Positions 6,725 to 13,173 of a stretch of DNA of 13,173 bases are shown here, in pieces; the stretch's first letter is position 1, and every line of letters starts with the position of its first letter. The notes beneath the pieces were generated by a model. The model saw only the letters and a list, made by a program, of their open reading frames with translations. It ran no database searches and was not told where the DNA came from. The position numbers and the translations under genes were made by a program. Origin of the DNA: JANXXV01 sp038230275 (GTDB lineage: Bacteria > Acidobacteriota > Terriglobia > Bryobacterales > Bryobacteraceae); assembly GCA_038230275.1 (NCBI GenBank), contig JBBRNO010000166.1, forward strand, positions 1 to 13,173. The letters are read 5' to 3'.

Positions 6725-7806
6725 TGGCCCCCCTCCGAATCGGCGTGAACGCGCTCTACCTGATCCCTGGCGGAGTGGGCGGAACCGAGATCTACCTGCG
6801 TAATCTGCTGCAGGCTCTGGCGGAAATCGATCACGAAAATCAGTACTTCGTTTTTACCAATCGCGAGACAGGCGCGGACCTGGTTCCGGCTGCGCCCAAC
6901 TTCCAGCATTCGCCGCAACCCGTCGATGCAGTGTTCCGTCCCGGCCGTTTGATTTGGGAACAGACGGGGTTGCCGTTGGCCGCACGCCGCTTGAAACTGG
7001 ACCGGCTCTTCAACGCGGGCTTCACCGCTCCCATCATCGGTCCGTGCCGGTCTGTTACCGTGTTCCACGACCTGCAGCACAAGCGGCACCCCGAACACTT
7101 CCGTTGGTACGAGCTCCCTTTTTGGGATATGTTTCTGTACGGCGCGGCCAAGCGATCCGCCATGCTGGTGGCTGTCTCAGAGGCGACAAAACAAGACTTG
7201 ATGCGCTTCTACAAACTGCCCGCCTCAAAGATCCGCGTTGCCCCGCACGGCGTCGAACGGGAGTTCTTCGAGATTCAGAACGATCCCGATCCAGCCGACC
7301 CGTATCTGCTCTGCGTTTCCACGCTGCATCCGCATAAGAACCTGGAGCGATTGATCCGTGTCTTCGCGGAGTTTCGCAAAAGCCGTCCGGAGTATCGGCT
7401 GGTAATCGCAGGCCTGAGAGGTTTTCACGCAGAAGCTCTTGAGAAGATTGCGGACGAGCACGTCCGGCTAACCGGTTGGATTCCGAGAGAGGATTTGTAT
7501 GGTCTGTTCCGCCGCGCCTCTGCCTTCATCTATCCGTCTACCTTTGAAGGGTTCGGCATGCCGGTATTGGAGGCGATGGCGGCCGGCGTTCCGCTGGCAA
7601 CCTCCTCAATAGAGCCGCTGGTGAGTATCGTGCATTCGTCCGCGGTATTGTTCGAACCGGACGATGACGCCGGAATGCTGGCCGCGATGAAGCTGATTAC
7701 TTCCGATCTGTCACTGCGCGGAACTGGCCGGAAACGCGCAGCTGAATTTACCTGGCAAGCTGCGGCGAAGGAAACTTTAGCCGCGATTATCGGAACAGCC
7801 CCTTAG
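6724..7806 (+). CDS. GT4 family glycosyltransferase
   Basis: This 360-residue GT-B fold glycosyltransferase of family 4 probably adds a sugar from a nucleotide donor with retention of configuration. The N-terminal domain begins RIGVNALYL (5-13), then GGVGGTEIY (16-24), a glycine-rich loop ahead of an acceptor helix. VFHDLQH (113-119) and VAVSEATKQDL (149-159) complete that domain. The C-terminal domain shows STLHPHKN (199-206, phosphate-binding region), the strand VIAG (227-230), LTGWIPREDLYGLF (249-262), and PSTFEGFGMPVLEAMAAG (271-288), whose Glu275 and Glu283 form the EX7E pair. The full domain pattern and normal length suggest an active enzyme. It is the last gene of the plus-strand run. 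Its ATG overlaps the upstream stop by one base, and its 3' end overlaps the convergent gene by 20 bp. The sugar and acceptor are unknown. The mannosyl- and rhamnosyl-transferase groups are the closest in look. Confidence 0.9.
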   Translation: MAPLRIGVNALYLIPGGVGGTEIYLRNLLQALAEIDHENQYFVFTNRETGADLVPAAPNFQHSPQPVDAVFRPGRLIWEQTGLPLAARRLKLDRLFNAGFTAPIIGPCRSVTVFHDLQHKRHPEHFRWYELPFWDMFLYGAAKRSAMLVAVSEATKQDLMRFYKLPASKIRVAPHGVEREFFEIQNDPDPADPYLLCVSTLHPHKNLERLIRVFAEFRKSRPEYRLVIAGLRGFHAEALEKIADEHVRLTGWIPREDLYGLFRRASAFIYPSTFEGFGMPVLEAMAAGVPLATSSIEPLVSIVHSSAVLFEPDDDAGMLAAMKLITSDLSLRGTGRKRAAEFTWQAAAKETLAAIIGTAP

Positions 7807-8908
7807 CTACTCCGATGACTTGGAAGGCGAGGTTGACGCCAACCGCAAGCGTCAAGGTCAACGGAGCAAGCAACCCGGCAAGAGATCCGCGCAACATCAG
7901 AAAGAGCAAGAGCGGCGAGATTGGTCGAGCGTACCCGTAGGGCTCAATCAGATAGTAAGGCGAACCCAACACCAAGCCCAGGATCACAAACAGGCCGACG
8001 CAAATCTGGATCTTCCGCTGGCGTTCGCGGAGCATTGCATAGACGGCGAGACCGAGACAAACCAACAACCCCGTCAAGGCCAGGATATCGGTAACTCGTA
8101 GGATGTTTTGCACCCAAAGGGCCGGGTCGTTCCGGAACACCAGGAACCGTTGCAAGTGGCCAAGCAAAGGGTAGGACGCGAGACTGTACACGCTGGACGG
8201 CGGTGTATGGTTGTGTACGAAGACAGCCCAGGCTGCCGCCGGCAGAAGCGCCGCACCAAAGACTGCAGCCCGTCTAATATCGCGCTGCAGCAGCGCGGCC
8301 AGGACTACCGCCGCCGCGAGGAAGAGACCGGTTTCCCTGGTTAACGCGGCCAGCAGGCAAACCGCCCATAAGCCGCGGGTGTCACCCCGCTCGGTATAGA
8401 TGAGAAAGCCGGCAAAGAGCGCGGCCAGCGTTGCATCCACCAGCATGCGATCCACGGAAGTGATTGTGGCGGGCACCAGCAGGAACACCAATCCCCACCA
8501 GGCGTTTCTGCCATGAAGCACAAAATAGCAGCTGGACCAATAGCAACCAGCAAAGACCGAAAGCAGAATCACGGCAACGAAGCTGTAGTCGATGAGGGAT
8601 TGCCGTCCGCCACTAAGGACATAGGCAGCCAGTGGAACCAGAATCCGGCGATAGCGCAATCGGCCGTCGTCTACGTAGCGGGAATAGTCTCGCTGGAAGA
8701 ACGGATCATGCGCGATGTAGCGGTACATCTGCCCGTCGTAGCCGATGGGATGCACGGACCGCAAGGTGCCCGCGTCCAGTTCGGGCGGCACCGGCAAGCT
8801 GGCTCCGGTACAAAAGAGCCCGGTCCAGTTGCCCCCATAGTTGAAGTGAACTGTGGTTGCCTGCCAGGCTATAACCAAAAGTGCGGCGAGCAAGGCGATC
8901 CGTTTCAC
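7787..8908 (-). CDS. Multi-span membrane protein, GT-C glycosyltransferase-like
   Basis: This 373-residue integral membrane protein has about nine hydrophobic segments and no soluble domain. After helix 1 (about 3-20) comes a long outer loop with HPIGYDGQMYRYIAHDPF (53-70). The YDGQ plus HDPF arrangement is common in bacterial GT-C-like proteins and places acidic residues (Asp58, Asp68) where a GT-C enzyme would have its catalytic site. RYRRILVPLAAY (85-96), DRMLVDATLAALFAG (153-167), ALTRETGLFLA (188-198) and GYARPISPLLLFL (in the last 60 residues) are further family-like elements. The start is GTG, overlapping the stop of the upstream gene as GTGA, so translation is probably coupled to it. 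Its function as a lipid-linked-sugar-dependent transferase is inferred from topology and motifs, and a transporter or polymerase cannot be excluded. Confidence 0.65.
   Translation of the reverse strand: MKRIALLAALLVIAWQATTVHFNYGGNWTGLFCTGASLPVPPELDAGTLRSVHPIGYDGQMYRYIAHDPFFQRDYSRYVDDGRLRYRRILVPLAAYVLSGGRQSLIDYSFVAVILLSVFAGCYWSSCYFVLHGRNAWWGLVFLLVPATITSVDRMLVDATLAALFAGFLIYTERGDTRGLWAVCLLAALTRETGLFLAAAVVLAALLQRDIRRAAVFGAALLPAAAWAVFVHNHTPPSSVYSLASYPLLGHLQRFLVFRNDPALWVQNILRVTDILALTGLLVCLGLAVYAMLRERQRKIQICVGLFVILGLVLGSPYYLIEPYGYARPISPLLLFLMLRGSLAGLLAPLTLTLAVGVNLAFQVIGVAKGLFR
7833..7855 (+). other. Weak stem-loop just past the end of the glycosyltransferase run
   Basis: TTGACGC (7833-7839) pairs exactly with GCGTCAA (7849-7855) around a 9-nt loop, 27 nt after the GT4 stop and inside the 3' end of the convergent membrane-protein gene. 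There is no U-run after it. It is the best hairpin I see near this convergent junction, but it may be chance within coding DNA. Confidence 0.2.
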
Positions 8909-11184
8909 TGAGCGATCCGGAAGCGTATCTTCTTTGCCATGTCGTAATATCCCGCGCCATCGGGCGCGAGCATCTTCAAAGATAGCTCATGCACCGTGGC
9001 GCCAAGCTTCCAGGACGGGTACGCCCAATCGAATCCGGCGTGTGCCGATTCCGGTGTTCGATACAAGATCGCAATGTCCTGGCGCGGCGAGCCGTACCTC
9101 GCGGGATAGAGCTTCCCGTCGAGCTGTACATACACTGAGGAAACATTGACGGCCCACCCGCGCACCTCCAGGTATCCGGCGGGATCCTTCACCTGTACGA
9201 CTTCACGTTCTGAGATTGCAATCACGCCCGTATTGTTGAGCATTTCAACCCGGCTGTCATCCAGAACACCTAGGGCAGTTAGCTTGGAGAGGTCTGGAAT
9301 GACAGGCGTCTTGAAGTTGAGCAAGATGCCCGGGGCCTCATAGACTTCGACATGGACCGGACTGGCAAACGCTGGGGCTCCTTCACCCGACACCACCAGC
9401 GACGTCATCGGTTCGTTCAGAGTGTTGTCCTTAAAAAGCGACTGGAGTTCATTCAAGTCGACGGGAAGAAGGTTGACCGGAACTCCACCAGGCAAAACCA
9501 GTGGAGGGATCCGAGCGGTGATAAACCGGGTTCCTTCCGAAGAGAGAATTCCGCGAACTTCCGGAACGCGAAAGAAGAAATCACGGAGGCGTCCTAGGAA
9601 GTTGAATTCCAACAGGACGCGGGCGATCAGCGGATGGACGCTTTCAGGAAGGCGCACCGGTTCGCCGATTCGTACACTGGAGGTCTGCAGTAAACGCAGG
9701 GTTGCATCGAGCGGTGCGGAGCGTTTGCGAAGCAGAATCAACGCACCGTAGGTTGAATCCCATTCATAGTTTCGATAGAGAGCCAGAGCCGTTTGCGGTA
9801 TGTCTAACAGCGGGTGCCGACCATCAATGGCATCCCATTCGAAGAGGACGAAGTCCGGTGCCGGCGGCCCTTCGAACATCTCGGCGGTCCAATGGTCTAG
9901 ATACGTGGTGTAAGCCTGATCGCTCTGGAATGTGCGCAGTGGAACATAGTGGATAGGATTGGCCACTCCGTAAACGCATTGCGACGGCATGATAGTTATG
10001 GAGCGATTTGCGACCCGGTTCAACAGCGCATCTGGCAGGCGTTTGGATTGCAGGCTCTGTGCGGAGGCTTGTTCGAGGAAGCTGTGGAGCCCAGGGTAGT
10101 CGAACAGTCTTATGAATGCCTGCATTCTCTGGACAGGAACAGTTGCCATTTCGGCCCATTGAAAGAGAGGAGCTTCGCGGGTGAGCCATAAACCGGCGAT
10201 CAGCAGCGCGGCGACTTGAATCGGGATTTTGAGATCGGCGAAGAGTAAGATCACCAGCAGCGCCAGTGGAACGAAGGAGAAGAGAATCTCAATGTGGCCT
10301 GGTTCGCGAATGAACGAGTGCTTAAATTCGAGGAAGAGTGGACCAAAGCAGGCGACCGCGACCGCGAACGCCGGTTGCCTGGCGAAGTAGAGTACAGCGC
10401 TCAAAAGCACGAAGCCAATGAGGATTGCGAGCGCCGTGTTGAGTGTCCAGATTTCTCCGCTAAGACTCATCGCAGTGCTGTGACCGGCGGAGGTTTCGAA
10501 GCCCGCTTTCAGGTACACCAAAAGATCGTGGAAGGATGGATTGTAGAGTTGGTATCCGGCGATGAAAAACGTTGGGACACCCACGATTGCGGTGATCAGC
10601 AATAGAATTGCCTTGCGGCGGTCCAGCAAGAACATCGCAATCGGGAATGCGACGACCGCACTGATCGCGGAGATCCCGGAGCTCAACTTCACCAACAGTA
10701 GAAGCGCCGCCAGCAGGATGGCGGGAATCCAAAAGATGTACCAGCGCGGACTGACAGCGGTGGCGGCGATGAGCAGCAGCACCAGGAAGCTGAGGAAGAA
10801 GTCAGGGCCTGCATAGCCAAAGCTCCAGAAGAGCCGCGTGCCCGGATAGAAGCAGAGGGCGAAGATGAGCAGATTGACCAACGGCACTTTCCGGACAAAG
10901 ACGATCCACGCCGTAAGCGCAATGAACACCAGCCAAAAGAAGAGCTGAAAGAGGATACCCAGGCCGAGGTTGGACCCCATGGCCATGGGCAGAATCAGAT
11001 ACGAGAGCGGACCGTAGGTGAAGACCACGTCGCGTCCATGCAGGAATCCGTGTGTCTGCGCGTAATTAAGCCCTACGGCCCATGCCCCATCCAGGTCACT
11101 GGCAGCTACATGAAAGCGGACCGAGTAGCCGACACACACAATGTAGGCGAACAGCAGAATTCTTGCCGCGATCCGCGCGCCCAT
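8905..11184 (-). CDS. Large membrane protein with GT-C-like N-terminus and beta-rich C-terminal module
   Basis: I do not recognise a named family for this 759-residue protein. Residues about 8-340 hold around ten hydrophobic segments. The first loop carries SDLDGAWAVGLNYA (29-42) and RDVVFTYGPLSYL (51-63), with an acidic pair (Asp30, Asp32) placed as in GT-C enzymes. A later loop has FKHSFIREPGHIE (287-299). Residues about 345-759 are soluble, probably periplasmic. Their last part, about 670-757, reads LEVRGWAVN, VYVQLDG, RYGSPRQDIA, GFDWAYP and ATVHELSLKMLAPDG. This resembles the 'GWAVD... vdG... R.DVa... G.H.l...a.d..G' beta-sandwich module often fused to bacterial envelope or glycan enzymes. 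The ATG at 11184 is 6 nt after the dapD stop and lacks a strong ribosome site; the 3' end overlaps the next gene. It probably modifies an envelope glycan, but the function is not established. Confidence 0.65.
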   Translation of the reverse strand: MGARIAARILLFAYIVCVGYSVRFHVAASDLDGAWAVGLNYAQTHGFLHGRDVVFTYGPLSYLILPMAMGSNLGLGILFQLFFWLVFIALTAWIVFVRKVPLVNLLIFALCFYPGTRLFWSFGYAGPDFFLSFLVLLLIAATAVSPRWYIFWIPAILLAALLLLVKLSSGISAISAVVAFPIAMFLLDRRKAILLLITAIVGVPTFFIAGYQLYNPSFHDLLVYLKAGFETSAGHSTAMSLSGEIWTLNTALAILIGFVLLSAVLYFARQPAFAVAVACFGPLFLEFKHSFIREPGHIEILFSFVPLALLVILLFADLKIPIQVAALLIAGLWLTREAPLFQWAEMATVPVQRMQAFIRLFDYPGLHSFLEQASAQSLQSKRLPDALLNRVANRSITIMPSQCVYGVANPIHYVPLRTFQSDQAYTTYLDHWTAEMFEGPPAPDFVLFEWDAIDGRHPLLDIPQTALALYRNYEWDSTYGALILLRKRSAPLDATLRLLQTSSVRIGEPVRLPESVHPLIARVLLEFNFLGRLRDFFFRVPEVRGILSSEGTRFITARIPPLVLPGGVPVNLLPVDLNELQSLFKDNTLNEPMTSLVVSGEGAPAFASPVHVEVYEAPGILLNFKTPVIPDLSKLTALGVLDDSRVEMLNNTGVIAISEREVVQVKDPAGYLEVRGWAVNVSSVYVQLDGKLYPARYGSPRQDIAILYRTPESAHAGFDWAYPSWKLGATVHELSLKMLAPDGAGYYDMAKKIRFRIAQ

Positions 11185-11190
11185 GAGCCG

Positions 11191-12036
11191 TTACCGCAGA
11201 AGATCTTCGAGTTGGATTTTGGCGTCGGTTTTGGAATCTCGATACTTCACGATGACCGGAGTGTATAACGAGATTCCCCATTCCTTGCCCTTGCCACGGG
11301 TTACCGCTCGCGAGCCGGCGACCACGACAGCGTCTTCCGGAATCACTAGCGGCTCATCGTCGGTCGCGGTATAGATCTGTTCACGGACCAAATCATAGAC
11401 GGGGGTAGATCGATTGAGAATCGTTCCCGTGCCAAGGACCGCTCGCCGTTTCACGACCGTGCCTTCGTACACGCCGCAGTTTCCACCGATGAGAACGTCT
11501 TCCTCCACAATCACCGGAAGTGCTCCGACAGGTTCCAGCACGCCGCCGATCTGCGATGCCGCAGAGATGTGGCAGCGGGCGCCGATCTGCGCGCAACTTC
11601 CAACCAGCGCATGGGAATCCACCATGGTGCCGTCGCCGACATAGGAGCCAACGTTGATGTACATGGGAGGCATACAGGTGACACCCTTGCCCAGGAAGAC
11701 GCCATCACGAATGCTGGAGCCGCCGGGAACCACACGCACCCCGCTGTTGGCATCCAGGCGCTTCACTGGATACGTAGCCTTGTCGAAGAAGGGAAGGCGG
11801 GAGGTGTCGAGAGACATGTCGATCACGGTTCCCATGCGGAAGCCGAGGAGTATGCCTTTCTTCACCCAGCCATTTACGCGCCAGCCACTTTTGCTTGCGG
11901 AGTCTGGTTCGGCAGCGCGGGCAGTGCCGGCGTTCAGTTCATTCTTGAAACTCTGGAACAGGTGAAAATGGTCTTCGGTGTAGGCGCCGGGCTTCGCATC
12001 GAAGAGGGCCTCAATTTTATCTTGCAGCATTCTCAC
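11191..12036 (-). CDS. dapD: Tetrahydrodipicolinate N-succinyltransferase
   Basis: DapD transfers succinyl from succinyl-CoA to tetrahydrodipicolinate, the first step of the succinylase branch of diaminopimelate and lysine synthesis, in the cytoplasm. The protein has 281 residues, close to the usual 270-280. The N-terminal helical part runs to about residue 50. It is followed by WRVNGWVKKGILLGFR (52-67), then a left-handed beta-helix of hexapeptide repeats: SSIRDGVFLGKGVTCMPPM (107-125), YVGDGTMVDSHALVGSCAQIG (132-152, with Asp140) and IGGNCGVYEGTVV (183-195, with Glu191). All are DapD signatures. The start is GTG at 12036 or, two codons on, ATG at 12030; both overlap the end of dapA by 14-20 nt, so coupling is likely. 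The next gene starts 6 nt after its stop. The presence of dapD rather than dapL or ddh shows that this organism uses the succinylated route. Confidence 0.96.
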   Translation of the reverse strand: MRMLQDKIEALFDAKPGAYTEDHFHLFQSFKNELNAGTARAAEPDSASKSGWRVNGWVKKGILLGFRMGTVIDMSLDTSRLPFFDKATYPVKRLDANSGVRVVPGGSSIRDGVFLGKGVTCMPPMYINVGSYVGDGTMVDSHALVGSCAQIGARCHISAASQIGGVLEPVGALPVIVEEDVLIGGNCGVYEGTVVKRRAVLGTGTILNRSTPVYDLVREQIYTATDDEPLVIPEDAVVVAGSRAVTRGKGKEWGISLYTPVIVKYRDSKTDAKIQLEDLLR

Positions 12037-12919
12037 TACGTTGCTTGATGACCCCGGCGCTTGTCAACACCTGTTCGATTCGCGCCTGGCTGGCGGGTTG
12101 CGGCGGCACCAGCGGCAGCCTCCACACGGGTTCCAGAAGGCCCATAAGGGCGAGGCCATATTTCACCGGGCCGGGATTCGATTCGATGAAGTTCACATCC
12201 ATAAGCGGAAGATACTGGCGCTGTATCGCGCGGGCCGATTTGTAGTCATCTCGCATGCCTGCCTGAGTCAGCGCAGTCATTTCCGCCGGGATCAAGTTGG
12301 AGGCTACGGAAATGAGTCCGCGTCCACCTAGCGCCAGCAGGGGCAGCGTGATGGCGTCGTCTCCGGATAGCACGTTGAACGAAGCGGGGACTTGCTGAAT
12401 AACCGCAGCCATCTGCGAGATATTCCCGGAGGCTTCCTTCACGCCTACGATGGTTTCGATTTCCGCCAGACGCTTCAGCGTAGCGGGTTCTACATTCACT
12501 CCGGTTCGGCCTTGCACGCTGTAAACCACGATGGGCAAGCTGATCGCGCCCGCGATGGCCTTGTAGTGCTGATACAGCCCTTCCTGCGTCGGCTTGTTGT
12601 AATAAGGCGTGACGGAGAGGATGCCCTCCGCGCCCAGGTGCTGAATCTCGCGCGCGAGTTCAATCACCTCCGCGGTGTTGTAACCGCCCGCGCCCGCAAG
12701 CACCGGCACCTTGCCGTTCGCTTCTTCGAGGGTGATCTCAACAACCCGCAGGTGTTCCTTTCGCGTCAGCGTGGGGCTTTCACCCGTGGTTCCACAGGGC
12801 ACCAGGAAGTTGATGCCCGCATCGATCTGACGCTTTACGAGCACGCGCAGTGCGGGCTCATCGAGGGACATGTCCTTTTGAAACGGTGTGACTAGTGCGG
12901 TACCACATCCAGTGAACAT
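12017..12919 (-). CDS. dapA: 4-hydroxy-tetrahydrodipicolinate synthase
   Basis: DapA condenses pyruvate with aspartate semialdehyde, the committed step toward diaminopimelate and lysine. The 300-residue chain is a class I aldolase TIM barrel with every key residue in place: Thr44 and Thr45 in GTTGES (43-48), Tyr107 in PYYNKP (105-110), Tyr133, Arg138 in the RTG (138-140) that binds the substrate carboxylate, and the Schiff-base Lys161 in VGVKEASGN (158-166). These numbers match the E. coli enzyme exactly. One oddity is YSVQGRTG (133-140), where most relatives have YNVPxRTG. The ATG at 12919 is chosen because the family begins MFTGCGTALVTPF and AGGA (12928-12925) lies 5 nt ahead. The frame stays open to 13132, but that extension overlaps dapB and looks non-coding. 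dapA follows dapB by 7 nt and overlaps dapD. Confidence 0.97.
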   Translation of the reverse strand: MFTGCGTALVTPFQKDMSLDEPALRVLVKRQIDAGINFLVPCGTTGESPTLTRKEHLRVVEITLEEANGKVPVLAGAGGYNTAEVIELAREIQHLGAEGILSVTPYYNKPTQEGLYQHYKAIAGAISLPIVVYSVQGRTGVNVEPATLKRLAEIETIVGVKEASGNISQMAAVIQQVPASFNVLSGDDAITLPLLALGGRGLISVASNLIPAEMTALTQAGMRDDYKSARAIQRQYLPLMDVNFIESNPGPVKYGLALMGLLEPVWRLPLVPPQPASQARIEQVLTSAGVIKQRSENAAR

Positions 12920-12924
12920 AGCTT

Positions 12925-12928
12925 TCCT
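12925..12928 (-). promoter_or_regulatory. Ribosome binding site of dapA, overlapping the dapB stop
   Basis: On the minus strand AGGA lies 5 nt before the dapA ATG and shares bases with the TAG that ends dapB (12929-12927). It fixes the dapA start at 12919, and the sharing suggests that translation of dapB and dapA is linked. Confidence 0.6.
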
Positions 12929-13173
12929 ATTTAAACAAAACTTCGCTGAATTCGTGCACGCCCTTCCGGCCTGCAATCCATTGTGCCGCTTTGAGGGCTC
13001 CGCGCGCGAAGCCTTCGCGGCTTCTGGCCGTATGGCGCATGGTGATGGTGTCCGCGCCGGAATCAAAGCCAATCTCGTGTGTGCCCGGATGCGCGCCCGC
13101 GCGGTTGGAACTGACGTCGATGTTCCGGGCATAGCCGCTCTTCTTCATCTCATCCACCAGTTTCAACAGCGTA
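12927..13173 (-). CDS. dapB: 4-hydroxy-tetrahydrodipicolinate reductase, C-terminal part
   Basis: The last 81 residues of DapB are present, and the gene continues beyond the right edge. DapB reduces 4-hydroxy-tetrahydrodipicolinate with NAD(P)H, the step after DapA. The visible part carries SSNRAGAHPGTHEIGF, the family's RxGxxxGxH substrate-site stretch. Next comes TITMRHTARSREGFARGAL, matching the conserved 'H.a.sR..FA.GA' helix, and then AAQWIAGRKGVHEFSEVLF, the usual C-terminal pattern 'A.WL.gk.G.y.m.dvL'. The catalytic His-His-Lys motif and the N-terminal nucleotide-binding domain lie outside the window. A TTG at 13164-13166 in this frame is internal and not a start. It is the first gene seen in a dapB-dapA-dapD unit, so the promoter of that unit is also outside the window. 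Confidence 0.93.
   Translation of the reverse strand, partial: TLLKLVDEMKKSGYARNIDVSSNRAGAHPGTHEIGFDSGADTITMRHTARSREGFARGALKAAQWIAGRKGVHEFSEVLFK

Noticed and set aside
7789..7816. ATCGGA/TCCGAT inverted repeat as a terminator at the convergent junction
   Set aside because: The stem is only 6 bp with a 16-nt loop and no T-run on either strand.
12920..13132. N-terminal extension of dapA by 71 codons
   Set aside because: It overlaps the dapB coding region, is Arg/Ala-rich, and the DapA family begins at the MFTG start with its own ribosome site.
1..13173. tRNA, rRNA, CRISPR, insertion sequence or phage content
   Set aside because: I saw no cloverleaf-like sequence, spaced repeats, transposase or integrase motifs, or att-like ends. 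The genes look like ordinary chromosomal ones.

Overview
The window looks like chromosomal DNA from an Acidobacteria-type bacterium, with Solibacter/Bryobacter relatives as my best guess. The reasons are a GC-rich, densely packed sequence, a DUF3617 protein, exported PD40/TolB-like and FG-GAP propeller proteins, and frequent GTG/TTG starts. This placement is inference from gene content. No rRNA, tRNA, mobile element or CRISPR array was found.

Layout from left to right. (1) Positions 1-332 are non-coding and hold a short 9-bp tandem repeat. (2) A small exported DUF3617 protein (333-743, +) converges with an exported TolB-like beta-propeller protein (746-1747, -). (3) Only 30 bp away, and divergent from it, begins a tight plus-strand run of six genes (1778-7806). 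These encode an FG-GAP propeller protein, a rhamnosyltransferase-like GT2, a polyprenyl-phosphate-sugar synthase-like GT2, a DUF2304 small membrane protein, a TMTC-like multi-membrane-span protein with C-terminal TPRs, and a GT4 glycosyltransferase. Most neighbours overlap or nearly touch, which suggests one transcript. (4) On the minus strand, reading from the right edge, lie dapB (cut by the window end), dapA and dapD. They are followed with almost no gap by two large membrane proteins that resemble GT-C glycosyltransferases (8905-11184 and 7787-8908). The two transcription units meet tail to tail and overlap by 20 bp at 7787-7806.

How the genes may work together. The plus-strand run has the parts of a lipid-linked sugar pathway. 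The DPM-synthase-like enzyme (3955), with its DUF2304 partner, would charge a polyprenyl phosphate with a sugar. The TMTC-like GT-C protein (5060) would transfer that sugar to an exported acceptor. The GT2 and GT4 enzymes would act on nucleotide sugars in the cytoplasm. The minus-strand unit makes diaminopimelate/lysine precursors by the succinylase route and carries two further GT-C-like proteins, so cell-wall precursor synthesis and envelope glycosylation sit on one probable transcript.

The most notable points are the compact bacterial TMTC-like module, the dap-coupled orphan GT-C pair with a C-terminal 'GWAV' beta module, and a perfect 12-bp stem-loop inside the end of the GT2 gene just ahead of a translationally coupled start.
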